This document shows, in pieces, positions 31,431 to 40,232 of a stretch of DNA of 64,000 bases. A model generated the notes under the pieces. It saw nothing but the letters and a program-made list of their open reading frames with translations, was not told the origin of the DNA and searched no databases. The translations under genes were made by a program, and so were the position numbers. Numbering within the stretch: the first letter of the stretch is position 1; every line of letters begins with the position of its first letter. The stretch is from Nocardia asteroides (GTDB taxonomy: Bacteria > Actinomycetota > Actinomycetes > Mycobacteriales > Mycobacteriaceae): positions 6,882,001 through 6,946,000 of the forward strand of contig NZ_CP089214.1 in assembly GCF_021183625.1 (NCBI RefSeq), written 5' to 3'.

Positions 31431-32681
31431 ATGACAGCGATACCCGGGCAGACCGCTGCCGCGACGGCGGAGCAGGACCTGCGCGACCTGTTCGGGCAGT
31501 CGGTCGCGGTGTACGCGACGCTCGCCGGCCCCGACCACGTGGTCGAGTCCGCCAACCCCGCCTTCCGCACCGCCATCGGCAGCGACCGGGAACCCGCGGG
31601 CCGCCCGCTGGCCGAGCTGCTGCCCGCCGCCGCCGGCCGCGACGTCGTGGCCGTGCTCGACCGGGTGCACCGCTCGGGCGAGGCCGCCACCATCAGGGAC
31701 CTCCGGGTCGTGCTCGGCTCCGGCGCGCCCGCGCGGGAGGCGTTCTTCGACCTCACCGTCGAACCGCGGCGCGGCGGGGTCCAGGTGATCGGGGTCGAGA
31801 CCACCCAGATCAAGCACGCCCAGCGGCTGCTCGCCGAGCAGCGGATCCTGGTCGAGCACATCGCCAGGCAGGCGCCGCTCGCCGAGGTGCTGGACGGGAT
31901 GGCGCGCTCGATCGAGAGCCTGGTCCCCGAGCCGGTCCTGGTCTCGGTGCTGCTCGCCGACCCCGACGGCGCGCACCTGCGCCACGGCGCCGCCCCCAGC
32001 CTGCCCGCCTTCTACAACGAGGCCATCGACGGCATCGCCACCGGCGAGGGGGTCGGCTCCTGCGGCACCGCCGCGCACCGGCGGGAACCGGTGATCGTCA
32101 CCGACATCGGTACCGACCCCTTCTGGGCCGACTTCCGCGAACTCGCCGCGCGCGCCGAACTCGCCGCCTGCTGGTCGACCCCGATCCTGGCCCGCGACGG
32201 CAGCCTGCTCGGCACCTTCGCCATGTATCACCGGCGCCCGCGCGTCCCGCAGGACAGCGACCTCGCGCTCGCCCGGGTCTTCGCGGGCACCGCCGCGCTC
32301 GCCATCGAACGCCACCACATCGAGCAGGCCAAGGCCGCCGCCGAGGCGCGGGCCGAGGCCGCGCGCGAGGAGCTGGCCCGTGCGCTGCGCGCCGAGCACG
32401 AGTTGCGGGCCGAGGCCGAGCGGCGGGCCGAGGCGGCCGCCGAGCTCGCGGGGCGGCTGCGGTCGGCGGCGGCCGCGCAGGAGGCGGCGCCGCATCCGGA
32501 GCGGTGTCAGCTCGGCGGGCCGGAGGGGTGTGCCGACGTGGCGGAGATCAAGATCGCGGATTCGTGGGGGGATTCGGCGTGGGGTTGCCCCGCGCACGCC
32601 GAGGAGGCGATTCTGAACGTGCGGTCGGTGTTCATCGCCAGTGCGGAGCTGGGCGGGTTGGCCGCCTACCTCGGCCGCTGA
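31431..32681 (+). CDS. PAS-GAF sensor protein with C-terminal Cys/His domain
   Basis: Protein of 416 residues. Residues 15-125 form a PAS domain (LFGQSVAVYATLAGPDHVVE, then NPAFRTAIG and IGVETTQIKHAQRLL). Residues 140-290 form a GAF domain (GEGVGSCGTAAHRREPVIVT, then WSTPILARDGSLLGTFAMYH and AIERHHI). A long Ala/Glu coiled coil spans 295-355. The last 60 residues contain RCQLGGPEGCADVAE and WGCPAHAEEA, a Cys-x6-Cys...Cys-x2-His arrangement that could bind metal. There is no kinase, cyclase, phosphatase or DNA-binding output domain, so it may signal through the C-terminal module or a partner. ATG 31431 has a weak GAGGCACGA upstream. Confidence 0.75.
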   Translation: MTAIPGQTAAATAEQDLRDLFGQSVAVYATLAGPDHVVESANPAFRTAIGSDREPAGRPLAELLPAAAGRDVVAVLDRVHRSGEAATIRDLRVVLGSGAPAREAFFDLTVEPRRGGVQVIGVETTQIKHAQRLLAEQRILVEHIARQAPLAEVLDGMARSIESLVPEPVLVSVLLADPDGAHLRHGAAPSLPAFYNEAIDGIATGEGVGSCGTAAHRREPVIVTDIGTDPFWADFRELAARAELAACWSTPILARDGSLLGTFAMYHRRPRVPQDSDLALARVFAGTAALAIERHHIEQAKAAAEARAEAAREELARALRAEHELRAEAERRAEAAAELAGRLRSAAAAQEAAPHPERCQLGGPEGCADVAEIKIADSWGDSAWGCPAHAEEAILNVRSVFIASAELGGLAAYLGR

Positions 32682-32695
32682 TTCCGGAGGCATCG

Positions 32696-33502
32696 TTGAC
32701 CGTCCCCTCGCTGGATACCGAGTACGCCGATCCCACGCCGCTGCAGGTGCGCATCGCCACGCATCGGGATCACTCCGAGCGGGCCGACGATCCCGCCGCG
32801 GCCGTGCTGGCGGTGCTGCGACCGACCGGTGCCGAGGACCTCGCCGACATCGGCTGCGGTGATGCGCGATTCCTCGCCGGACTGCGTGCGGCCGGGCACT
32901 CGGGCCGGCTCGTCGGGGTGGACGCCGCGCCCGCCATGGTCGCCGCCGCGAACGCCGTTCCCGGTGTGACCGGCGTGCTCGGCGATATCCGCGGCCTGCC
33001 CTTCGGCGACGGCGAGTTCGACGTGTGCACTGCCAGGCACATGCTGTACCACGTGCCCGAGCCCGCGGCCGCGCTCGCCGAACTGCGCCGCGTCACCCGC
33101 CGGGGCGGGACCGTCGCCGTGGCCGTCAACCATGCCCGAACCTGTGCCCGCGCGCGGGAACTGGTCTGCGCGCACGCCCGCCGTCACGGCTTGCACCCGC
33201 GCTCCGGAATGCTCAACGCCGCCGTGAACAGCGATACCGTGCCGGACATGATGCGGGATGTTTTCGGCGACGTCACGGTCGTGAATCACGACAACGCGCT
33301 GGTATTCGACCGGCCGCGCCCCCTGATCGCCTTCGCCGAAGCGCTGTTCTCGTTCTGCGGGATAGCGCCCGACGAGCCGCGCCGCGGAGCGGTCCTGTCC
33401 GATGTGGCGGCCGAGGCCGAGCGCTGGTTCGCGGAGCATCCGGGCACGGCGTGGCGGGATCCGAAGGGGTACAGCGTGGTTGCGGCCACGGTCGAGGGGT
33501 AG
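32696..33502 (+). CDS. Class I SAM-dependent methyltransferase
   Basis: Protein of 268 residues with LADIGCGDARFLAGLRAAGH (motif I), LVGVDAAPAMVAAANAV and FDVCTARHMLYHVPEPAAAL (motif IV); UbiE/Methyltransf_11 type. The start is most likely TTG 32696, because GGAGG ends 5 bases upstream and no ATG or GTG lies before the conserved part. It follows the PAS-GAF gene by 14 bases and is probably co-transcribed. Confidence 0.85.
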   Translation: MTVPSLDTEYADPTPLQVRIATHRDHSERADDPAAAVLAVLRPTGAEDLADIGCGDARFLAGLRAAGHSGRLVGVDAAPAMVAAANAVPGVTGVLGDIRGLPFGDGEFDVCTARHMLYHVPEPAAALAELRRVTRRGGTVAVAVNHARTCARARELVCAHARRHGLHPRSGMLNAAVNSDTVPDMMRDVFGDVTVVNHDNALVFDRPRPLIAFAEALFSFCGIAPDEPRRGAVLSDVAAEAERWFAEHPGTAWRDPKGYSVVAATVEG

Positions 33503-33537
33503 GTTGGAAGGATTGCTGACGAGTCTCGTGGGGGTGG

Positions 33538-34446
33538 ATGATGCGCGCCGGCTGGCGGCACGGTGAGCGGTATCTGGTGCGCGCGGTGTCGTGGACCGGC
33601 GGTGGCCCGCACCTGGACCTGGCCGAGGTCGGGTCGGGGGAGCGCACCGCGGTCGCGCTGATCGGCACGACCCTCGCGTTCAGCGTGCCTGAGCCCGGGC
33701 AGTTCTGCACCGGGCACGCGGTCTTCGCCGCCTCCGGCGAGGTGCAGGGCCGGGATTGCCCCGGAGCCCGGCCCGCGGTGGCCGGGCGGCAGTGCGCGGA
33801 GTGCGCCGCCGCCGACGAATTCCGCTTCATCCACCACGTGCACCGCGGCGGCTACATCCCGGACGGCCTGCGTGAGTACGTCGCCCGCCCGCACTGGGTC
33901 TACATCGCCACCTTCGCCGACGCCTCCAGCAAGGTCGGCACCGCGGTGCACGCCCGCAGGCGGACCCGCCTCGACGAGCAGGGCGCCGTCCGCGCCACCT
34001 ACCTGGCCTGGGCCGACTCCGGGGTCACCGCGCGGGAGTACGAAGACCTGGTCTCCGGTGCGCTCGACATCGTGCAGAGCAAGCGGCGCAGCGCCAAGCT
34101 GACCGCGCTCTCCCGTCCGCGGCCCGCCGCCGAGATCGAGCGCGCGCACGGGTGGGCCGTCCAGGAGGCGCGCGAAGTTCTGGAGGGCGCCTCGGCCGTG
34201 CTGCCGCTGGAGCCGTGGGAGCCGCCCGCGCAGCATGCCGGGATCGCCGGGGACGAGTACCCGCACGCCCTCACCTCCGGTGACCACTGTCTGACCGTGG
34301 GGGCGATGGTCGGCTCCGTGGCGTCGGTGACGGTGAACGAGGAGGCGGACCGCTACCTGGCCGATCTCGGGGTGCTCGCCGGGCGGCGGGTGGTGCCGGG
34401 TTCCGTTCGCTCACCGGGGATCTCGACTCAGCTCGGGCTGTTCTGA
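33538..34446 (+). CDS. DUF2797 protein (zinc-binding type)
   Basis: Protein of 302 residues. C-T-G-H-x-x-x (FCTGHAVFAA), RDCPGARPAVAGRQCAECAA (Cys cluster) and YIATFADASSKVGTAVHARR (the G-I-Y-N-like central region with S-K-V-G-T) are the hallmarks of DUF2797 proteins, which combine a zinc knuckle with a GIY-YIG-like segment. The function is not established. Two adjacent ATGs (33538, 33541) could start. Converges on the dipeptidase gene with 10 bases between the stops. Confidence 0.82.
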   Translation: MMRAGWRHGERYLVRAVSWTGGGPHLDLAEVGSGERTAVALIGTTLAFSVPEPGQFCTGHAVFAASGEVQGRDCPGARPAVAGRQCAECAAADEFRFIHHVHRGGYIPDGLREYVARPHWVYIATFADASSKVGTAVHARRRTRLDEQGAVRATYLAWADSGVTAREYEDLVSGALDIVQSKRRSAKLTALSRPRPAAEIERAHGWAVQEAREVLEGASAVLPLEPWEPPAQHAGIAGDEYPHALTSGDHCLTVGAMVGSVASVTVNEEADRYLADLGVLAGRRVVPGSVRSPGISTQLGLF

Positions 34447-34456
34447 GCTCGGTCCC

Positions 34457-35401
34457 TCACCAGGTCTGCTGAGCGACGCGCAGGAAGTTGGCGCCGAGCA
34501 CGGCCGCGAGGTCGGCGGGTGCCCAGCCGCGTCGGGACAGATGGTCGCCGAGGGCGAGGAAGGTCTCCGGCGGCATCCAGGTGATGGGGCCCCAGCGGGT
34601 GTAGGAGTCGTCGAACAGCTGCGGGTTGCGGGCGATCTCGCGCAGGAAGTCCGCGGCGTCGAAGGAGTGGTCGGTGCTGACGCCGACGTGGTCGATGCCG
34701 ACGAGGTCGACGGCGTACTCGAGGTGGCGGGTCATCGCGTCGAGGGTGGGGGTGTTCGGGCCGAGGAAGATGCCGACTCCGGTGATGCCGACGACGCCGC
34801 CGGTCTCGGCGCAGGCTCTGGCCTGGTCGTCGGTGATGTTGCGGGGGTGGTCCCACACCGCGCGCAGGCACGAGTGGCTGTAGACGACCGGGCGGGTGGA
34901 GGTCGCGCAGATGTCGAGCCCGGTGCGGGCGCCGCAGTGCGAGCCGTCGGGGACCACCGCTGCCGCGTTGAGCTGCTCGATCAGGTCGCGTCCCCAGCGG
35001 GTGAGGCCGGGGTCGTCGGTGTCGAGGCAGCCGCCGCCCGCGATGTTGGCGTGGTTGTAGGTCGGGGCCAGGGTGCGGACGCCGAGAGCCGCGAGGTGGG
35101 GCAGGTTGTCCAGGTCGCCGTCGAGGGGTGCGGCGTCCTCGAGGTCGAAGGCGATGCTGATCGTTCCCGGTGCGGTCTCCGGGATCTGCCGTGCGGTTGC
35201 GGCGAGGTGCAGCCGGGGGTGGGCGGTGATGGCGCTGCGGTAGTGGTGCAGCAGGCGGGTGGCGGCGGCGAAGTCGTGCGGGGAGTAGCCGGCGTTGATC
35301 GAGACGAAGGTGGGGCCGGGGTGGGTGAAGCGGGTGAGTGGTTCGACCTCGGCGTCGAGGTGCAGGGGAAGTGCCGCGTGCTGGTCCCAGAGCAGGCTCA
35401 T
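34457..35401 (-). CDS. Membrane-dipeptidase-like peptidase M19
   Basis: Protein of 314 residues: WDQHAALPLH (first metal site, usual D-x-H), SIAFDLEDAAPLDGD (bridging Glu region), LTRWGRDLIEQLNAA, VVYSHSCLRAV (His site) and DHVGVSTDHSFD. The order matches renal-dipeptidase-type zinc enzymes, which cleave dipeptides including D-amino acid and beta-lactam-like substrates. First-site residues are slightly altered (usual form D-G-H-x-D; here D-Q-H-A-A), so metal binding may differ. The gene has no signal peptide and is cytosolic. Confidence 0.83.
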   Translation of the reverse strand: MSLLWDQHAALPLHLDAEVEPLTRFTHPGPTFVSINAGYSPHDFAAATRLLHHYRSAITAHPRLHLAATARQIPETAPGTISIAFDLEDAAPLDGDLDNLPHLAALGVRTLAPTYNHANIAGGGCLDTDDPGLTRWGRDLIEQLNAAAVVPDGSHCGARTGLDICATSTRPVVYSHSCLRAVWDHPRNITDDQARACAETGGVVGITGVGIFLGPNTPTLDAMTRHLEYAVDLVGIDHVGVSTDHSFDAADFLREIARNPQLFDDSYTRWGPITWMPPETFLALGDHLSRRGWAPADLAAVLGANFLRVAQQTW

Positions 35402-35447
35402 GGGTACTGATTCTGCATTCCCGCGCATCGGCACCTTCGCGGGCGCG

Positions 35448-35897
35448 TCAGCAGAACGTGGTCGGCTCCGCGCCGCCGGCGAGCACCCCGCCCGCGCCGG
35501 TGACGACGGCTCCCACCTCGATACAGGTTCGGCCCGGAGCGAAGACCTGCGGGGAGCGGTGCAGGCCGGTCGCGGTGCCGGTGTGGCTGCTGGTGATGTC
35601 GGTGTAGGCGACCGCGATCGAGGTCTCCACCTGCGCGTACCCGGACGGGTACGGGTTGACCAGATCGATCCAGCGCGTATCGCACCCGGGAGAGCGGCGC
35701 ACCGTGAGCACCAGCCGGGTCGGGGCTCCCGACGGGTCGGTGAGCGGGATGGTCGCGGTGATGACCGAGTCACGCGCACAACCGCTTTCCCGTGGATCGG
35801 TGCCGTTGAGCTCGGCGCCCGCCTGCGCCGATGGCGCCGGTGCGGTCGCCGCCGCGCACACCAGCACCGCCATCACCGAATTCCGCACCACGCGCAT
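35448..35897 (-). CDS. Secreted DUF2690-like protein
   Basis: Protein of 149 residues with a Sec signal peptide (MAVLVCAAATAPAPSAQAGA; cleavage after A-Q-A). The mature part has N-G-T-D-P-R-E-S-G-C-A, RLVLTVRRSPGCDTRWIDL and a final Cys, giving four cysteines that could form two disulfides. This G-x-D-P...G-C-A...L-R-x-S-x-x-C-x-x-x-W pattern is that of DUF2690 secreted proteins of actinomycetes. Function unknown. Confidence 0.75.
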   Translation of the reverse strand: MRVVRNSVMAVLVCAAATAPAPSAQAGAELNGTDPRESGCARDSVITATIPLTDPSGAPTRLVLTVRRSPGCDTRWIDLVNPYPSGYAQVETSIAVAYTDITSSHTGTATGLHRSPQVFAPGRTCIEVGAVVTGAGGVLAGGAEPTTFC

Positions 35898-36278
35898 TCC
35901 TGCTCCCCTTCGTCGCTATTTCCCGTTGTCCGGCTTCCGCGTTCGCGGAGTCGGCAACGGTGGGAGCTTCACCCCGGAGCGTTCGCTGAAACAGGTTGCG
36001 CTGAAACATTCCTCGCGGTTGGGGGGTGGATCGGACCCGTGGTCGCGGACTGCCCCGCCCGGACACCCGGTGGACGCACCGCTGTCCCGCGCCGTCGCTT
36101 CCGGGCCGTGCAAGGGCTGACGTCGGCGGTGTGGCGAGAACTGGTGGTCAGGGTGGGGAAACCCGCTGTCAGCGTTCTAGTCTCGCGCAACGGCTGGAAC
36201 CTGCGCGCACTGCGCCGACCCCGCGCTTCTCCCGGCGGTCGTGCGGCAGATCGCGGCCGGGCGACCGGAGTCCGACCT
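35898..36278. other. 381-base gap with a phased direct repeat
   Basis: No gene recognised. CGCTGAAACA occurs twice (35984-35993 and 35999-36008), 15 bases apart, about 90-110 bases upstream of the secreted DUF2690-like gene, and may be an activator or repressor site. The rest carries only shadow frames. Confidence 0.4.
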
Positions 36279-36809
36279 CTATGTGCGGAGCTGAAGCAGC
36301 AGGTACGCGGCGAGCGACGGGCCGTCGGTGATGATTCCCTCGCGAATCATGCCCTCCACCTCGCTCCGCGAGAACCACCGCTGCCGCATGTCCTGCTCGG
36401 TCTGCTCCCGGCGTGGCTCACCCGGCACCAGCTCGGTCGCCAGGAACACATCGGCTCCCTGCCCGGTGATGGCGTTGGCGCAGTGCAGGTAGCCGAGCCG
36501 CTCCATGTGGCCCGCGGTGAACCCGGTCTCCTCGCCGAGCTCCGCGGCGGCCAGTTGCTCGGGACGGCCGGTGACCCCGGCCGGGAACCCGCCGGAGGGG
36601 AACTCCCAGGACCGCGCGCGCAGCGGATACCGGTACTGCTCGACCAGGTGGAACCCGTCGTTCTCCATCGGGACGACGATCGCGAAGTCCGGTTTGTCGA
36701 TCACGGAGTAGATCCCGGCCGAGCCGTCTTCGCGTTCGATCCGATCCTCCCGCAGCGACAGCCACGGATTCTGGTAGATCACCTTCGAGGCCAGCGTCCT
36801 GATCGACAT
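36279..36809 (-). CDS. Nudix hydrolase
   Basis: Protein of 176 residues: a strand-rich start (VIYQNPWLSLREDRIEREDG), VEQYRYPLRARSWEFPSGGF and LAAAELGEETGF, the E-x-x-E-E core of the Nudix helix. The upstream part of the Nudix box is irregular (the usual R before the first E is Ala, and the G-x5-E spacing is altered). The layout resembles ADP-ribose/NADH-type pyrophosphatases with the Y-R-Y-P-x-x-x-x-x-x-E-x-P-x-G motif. Stands alone. Confidence 0.85.
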   Translation of the reverse strand: MSIRTLASKVIYQNPWLSLREDRIEREDGSAGIYSVIDKPDFAIVVPMENDGFHLVEQYRYPLRARSWEFPSGGFPAGVTGRPEQLAAAELGEETGFTAGHMERLGYLHCANAITGQGADVFLATELVPGEPRREQTEQDMRQRWFSRSEVEGMIREGIITDGPSLAAYLLLQLRT

Positions 36810-36905
36810 TCGGCCATTGTCGCGGAGATGCCCCCGGGACGGGACAGCCTCGAAACAAGGGCAGGGGCCGGAGTCGTCCTGAGCCCTTCTGATTGACACC
36901 TGTAT

Positions 36906-36917
36906 AGACTAATGTCT
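36906..36917. promoter_or_regulatory. AGAC-TAAT-GTCT inverted repeat at the TetR start
   Basis: Four-base arms around TAAT. It contains the first candidate ATG (36912) of the TetR gene and lies 7 bases before the second (36924). TATAGA at 36903-36908 could be a -10, making the transcript nearly leaderless and the repeat an autoregulatory site. Confidence 0.35.
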
Positions 36918-36923
36918 GGATTC

Positions 36924-37490
36924 ATGGTCGACACGGGAATCGGACGGCGCTCGCTGGGGGGTCGCTCGGTCGACACCGCGGATCGGGTGCTCGACGCGGG
37001 GCTGGCGGTACTGCGCGAGCAGGGCTACGACCAGCTCTCCATGCGCGAGGTCGCGCGGCGCTCCGGGCTGACGCACGCCACCGTCTACGGCTACTTCTCG
37101 GCCAAGCAGCACCTGGTCACCGAGCTGTACTGGCGCCGGATCCAGCGCTGGTGCGAGCAGCCCGTCGACGGTACCGAGCCGCTGGAGCGGCTGGCGGGGG
37201 TCTTCGCCGAGCTCGGGCAGCTCATGGCGGAGGAGCCCGAGCTGGGCGTCGCCGCCTCGGCCGCGGTGCTGAGCCGCGACCCGGACGTGGCGCGGCTGCG
37301 CACCTGCATCGGCACCGCGATGACCGGCTGGCTGCGCCGCGCCGCCGGGCCGTCCTGCACGCCGGAGATCCTGGACGCGCTGAGCATCGCCGTCAGCGGC
37401 GGCATGATCCAGGCGGGCATGGCGTACGGCTCCTACACCGACATGGCCGAGCGGCTGACCGCGGTCTCCGCGCTGCTGCTGCGCGGCTGA
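36924..37490 (+). CDS. TetR-family regulator
   Basis: Protein of 188 residues: ADRVLDAGLAVLREQGYDQL, SMREVARRSGLTHATVYGYF, SAKQHLVTELYWRR. The helix-turn-helix is complete. ATG 36924 is taken as the start; ATG 36912 would add four residues but sits inside a repeat. The epimerase gene begins 2 bases after its stop, so the two form an operon. Confidence 0.85.
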   Translation: MVDTGIGRRSLGGRSVDTADRVLDAGLAVLREQGYDQLSMREVARRSGLTHATVYGYFSAKQHLVTELYWRRIQRWCEQPVDGTEPLERLAGVFAELGQLMAEEPELGVAASAAVLSRDPDVARLRTCIGTAMTGWLRRAAGPSCTPEILDALSIAVSGGMIQAGMAYGSYTDMAERLTAVSALLLRG

Positions 37491-37492
37491 GC

Positions 37493-38488
37493 ATGCGAGT
37501 TCTGATCACCGGCGCGACCGGTTTCGTCGGCGCGTGGACCGCGAAGGCCGTGTACGACCACGGCCACCACGTGCGGCTGCTGGCCCGCGATCCGGAACGG
37601 GCGGCCGTGGTGGCGGCCGAACTCGGCTTCGACGGCGGCGACGTCGTCCGAGGCGACATGACCGACGCGGAACAGGTGCGCGCGGCGTTGAACGGCTGCG
37701 ATGCCGTCGTGCACGCGGCAGCGGTGGTCGCGCTCGACCCCGCCGCGGCCGAGTCGATGATCCGCTCCACCGTGACCGGGGCGGAGAACGTGCTCGGCCA
37801 GGCGGTGGCGGCCGGGCTCGACCCGGTGGTGTCGGTGTCGAGCGCGGTGGCGCTCTGGCATCCGCGCTGCCCGCTGCTGCACCCGGATCTCCAGCCCGGC
37901 GGCGGCGCCGACGCCTACGGCGAGTCCAAGGCGCGGGTCGAGCGGTACGCGCGCGGCCTGCAGCGGGACGGGGCGCCGGTGGTGATCACCTACCCGAGCA
38001 GCGTGCTCGGGCCCGCCGTGGCCGGGCGGTTCGGGGAATCCGGCGATGCCGTCGGCGCCTTCCTGCGGTCGGGGATTCCGGGGCGGGGTGCGGCCTTCTC
38101 CATCGCCGACGTGCGCGATGTCGCGCAGGCGCACGCCCGCCTGCTCGAACCCGGGCTCGGCCCCCGGCGCTACGTGATCGCCGGGCACCACCTCACCGGC
38201 GCCGAACTTGCCGCGCAGCTCAGCGCGATCAGCGGCCGCCGGGTGCGGCACCACCGGGTGCCCGACGCGGCGCTCGTGGCGGCGGGCACGCTCGCCGACC
38301 GATTCCGCGACCGGCTCCCGCCGAGCCTGCGCAAACTCGGCGCGGCGGGCGCCCGCTACCTCGTCGACTCGCCGCCCGCCGACAACTCCGCCGCCGAACG
38401 CGACCTCGGCCTCACCTTCCGCCCGGTCCGGCAGACCCTCGAGGAGTTGCTCGCCGACCGCAGACGGCTACGCGCCACGCGCTCCTGA
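37493..38488 (+). CDS. NAD(P)-dependent epimerase/dehydratase (extended SDR)
   Basis: Protein of 331 residues: the Rossmann start RVLITGATGFVGAWTA (GxxGxxG), catalytic YGESK (Tyr-x3-Lys) near residue 140, VVSVSSAVALWHP for the Ser, and ITYPSSVLGPAV after it. The family includes 3-beta-hydroxysteroid dehydrogenase- and reductase-like enzymes. The atypical C-terminal part and the regulator in front suggest a specific inducible substrate rather than sugar-nucleotide metabolism. Confidence 0.87.
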   Translation: MRVLITGATGFVGAWTAKAVYDHGHHVRLLARDPERAAVVAAELGFDGGDVVRGDMTDAEQVRAALNGCDAVVHAAAVVALDPAAAESMIRSTVTGAENVLGQAVAAGLDPVVSVSSAVALWHPRCPLLHPDLQPGGGADAYGESKARVERYARGLQRDGAPVVITYPSSVLGPAVAGRFGESGDAVGAFLRSGIPGRGAAFSIADVRDVAQAHARLLEPGLGPRRYVIAGHHLTGAELAAQLSAISGRRVRHHRVPDAALVAAGTLADRFRDRLPPSLRKLGAAGARYLVDSPPADNSAAERDLGLTFRPVRQTLEELLADRRRLRATRS

Positions 38489-38522
38489 ATGGACGCTCCG
38501 TGCGAGACCGGATGATGGGGGC

Positions 38523-39302
38523 ATGCTGCTTGCCCACCTGAGTGATTCGCACCTGCGCAGTGATGCGCTCGCCGGTGCACCGGCTGCCACCCTGCACCTG
38601 GCGCTGGGCCGGATTCTCGCGCTCGAGCCCCGCCCGGATTGCGTGGTGATCACCGGTGACCTCGTCGAGTACGGGCAGCGCGCGGCGTACGCCCAGTTGC
38701 GGGAGTTGATCGCGCGCTTTCCGCTGCCGCTGCACCTGGTCGTCGGCAATCACGACGATCCGGGCGCCGTTCGCGAAACCTTCGCGGGCACTGTCGCGCT
38801 CGGTGGCGGGGCTGAAACGCACTACGTGGTCGATCACCCCGCGCTGTCGGTTGCCGTGCTCGACTCCCGGCAGCCGGGTGGTCCCTCGGGTCTCGTCGGG
38901 GAGCGGCAGTTGCACTGGCTCGACCGGGTTCTGGCCGAGCGTGCCGCGGCGTCGGTGTTCGTGGGCGTGCATCATCCGCCGGTGCCGGTCGGGATCCCGT
39001 TTCTCGATGCCATGGGGCTGGCGGATGCCGACGCGCTCGGCGCGGTGCTGGGCAGGCACCGCAACGTCGTCCGGGTGCTGGCCGGGCACGTGCACCGCGC
39101 GGTCTCCGCACCGTTCGCGGGCACGCAGGTCTCGATCGCGCCGAGTACCCATCGGCAGAGTTCGCTGACGCTCTCGGCGGATCGCCAGATGGGGTACCTC
39201 GCGGAGCCGCCCGCCTTCCTGCTCCACGTCGGAACCGGGGCGGGCGTGGCCACCCACACCCTGCCGATCACCGAGGCGGGCGCGCTGATCGGCGCGTTCT
39301 AG
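38523..39302 (+). CDS. Calcineurin-like metallophosphoesterase (CpdA/Rv0805-like)
   Basis: Protein of 259 residues with all five metal motifs in order: LSDSHL (D-x-H), ITGDLVEYG, VGNHDD, VGVHHPP and GHVHRA. The order and spacing match class III cyclic-nucleotide phosphodiesterases such as CpdA and Rv0805. It probably hydrolyses cAMP or other phosphodiesters in the cytosol. ATG 38523 lies 34 bases after the epimerase gene. Confidence 0.88.
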   Translation: MLLAHLSDSHLRSDALAGAPAATLHLALGRILALEPRPDCVVITGDLVEYGQRAAYAQLRELIARFPLPLHLVVGNHDDPGAVRETFAGTVALGGGAETHYVVDHPALSVAVLDSRQPGGPSGLVGERQLHWLDRVLAERAAASVFVGVHHPPVPVGIPFLDAMGLADADALGAVLGRHRNVVRVLAGHVHRAVSAPFAGTQVSIAPSTHRQSSLTLSADRQMGYLAEPPAFLLHVGTGAGVATHTLPITEAGALIGAF

Positions 39303-39327
39303 GCTTCGTGTGTCGAGGGGAGCGCCG

Positions 39328-40188
39328 ATGACGGAAGTGCGGTTCGGGCAGGAGTTGGTGCGGGCGCTGCTGTGGGAGCAGCATCCCGATCTCGCGGAAC
39401 TCGAGATCAGGGATGTCGAGGGCGGGTGGGACAACCAGCAATGGCGGCTGGGGAAGGAGCTGGCGGTGCGGTTGCCGCGCACCGAGCGGGCGCCGGGTTT
39501 GCTGGCGATCGAGCAGCGATGGTTGCCGGTGCTGGGGCCGCGGTTGCCGTTGCCGGTGCCGCTTCCGGTGCGAATCGGGAGGCCGTCGGCGCTGTTCGCG
39601 CACACGTGGACTATCGCGCGCTGGGTCGAGGGCGAGCCGGGCGATCGGGAGCCGATCACCGGCGGTGACGCCGCCGATGCCCTGGCCGGATTCCTCCGCG
39701 CGCTGCACAGGGCGGCGCCCGCCGACGCCCCGGTCAACCTCGGGCGCAGTGACCCGCTGGCCGGCGTGCGGGAAGGGCTCGATCGCATCGCGGCCGAGGC
39801 TCGCGAGGTGGTGGAGATGGCGTTGGCCGTGCCGGGCTGGCAGAGGCCGCCTGTGTGGCTGCACGGTGATCTGCATCCCGCGAACGTGATCGTCCGCGAC
39901 GGGACGCTCGCCGGAGTCATCGACTTCGGGGACATGTGCGCGGGCGACCCCGCGACCGATCTCTCGGCGGCCTGGATCGTGTTGCCCGCGGGCGCGTCGA
40001 GCCGATTCTTCGACGCCTACGGGCCGGTCGACGAGGCCACCGTCGCCCGTGCGCGGGGATGGGCGGTGCTGCGCGCCCTGGGGCTGATCGCGATCGGGCG
40101 GGCGGGCAGGCGCGGGCTGCCCGGTGGCAAGCCGACGTGGGAGCCGGCCGGGTACGCCGCGCTCGACCGCGCGCTGCAGGACGAATGA
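39328..40188 (+). CDS. Aminoglycoside phosphotransferase-family kinase
   Basis: Protein of 286 residues. VWLHGDLHPANVIV is the catalytic loop (HGDLHxxN) and GVIDFGDMCAGDPATDL carries the metal-binding DFG equivalent and the D-x-A-x-D-L motif. The N-terminal lysine region is VEGGWDNQQWRLG, with K-E-L-A-V-R-L-P. It belongs to the APH/FrkA branch with no indicator of drug specificity; resistance should not be assumed. GAGGGGAG precedes ATG 39328. Confidence 0.85.
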   Translation: MTEVRFGQELVRALLWEQHPDLAELEIRDVEGGWDNQQWRLGKELAVRLPRTERAPGLLAIEQRWLPVLGPRLPLPVPLPVRIGRPSALFAHTWTIARWVEGEPGDREPITGGDAADALAGFLRALHRAAPADAPVNLGRSDPLAGVREGLDRIAAEAREVVEMALAVPGWQRPPVWLHGDLHPANVIVRDGTLAGVIDFGDMCAGDPATDLSAAWIVLPAGASSRFFDAYGPVDEATVARARGWAVLRALGLIAIGRAGRRGLPGGKPTWEPAGYAALDRALQDE

Positions 40189-40232
40189 CGAACGGGTTCG
40201 ACGACGCCCGGGGGTCACTCGGGGCCGACCCG

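Noticed and set aside
39328..40188. Aminoglycoside resistance gene
   Set aside because: The fold is shared by many metabolic kinases and no resistance-specific feature is visible.
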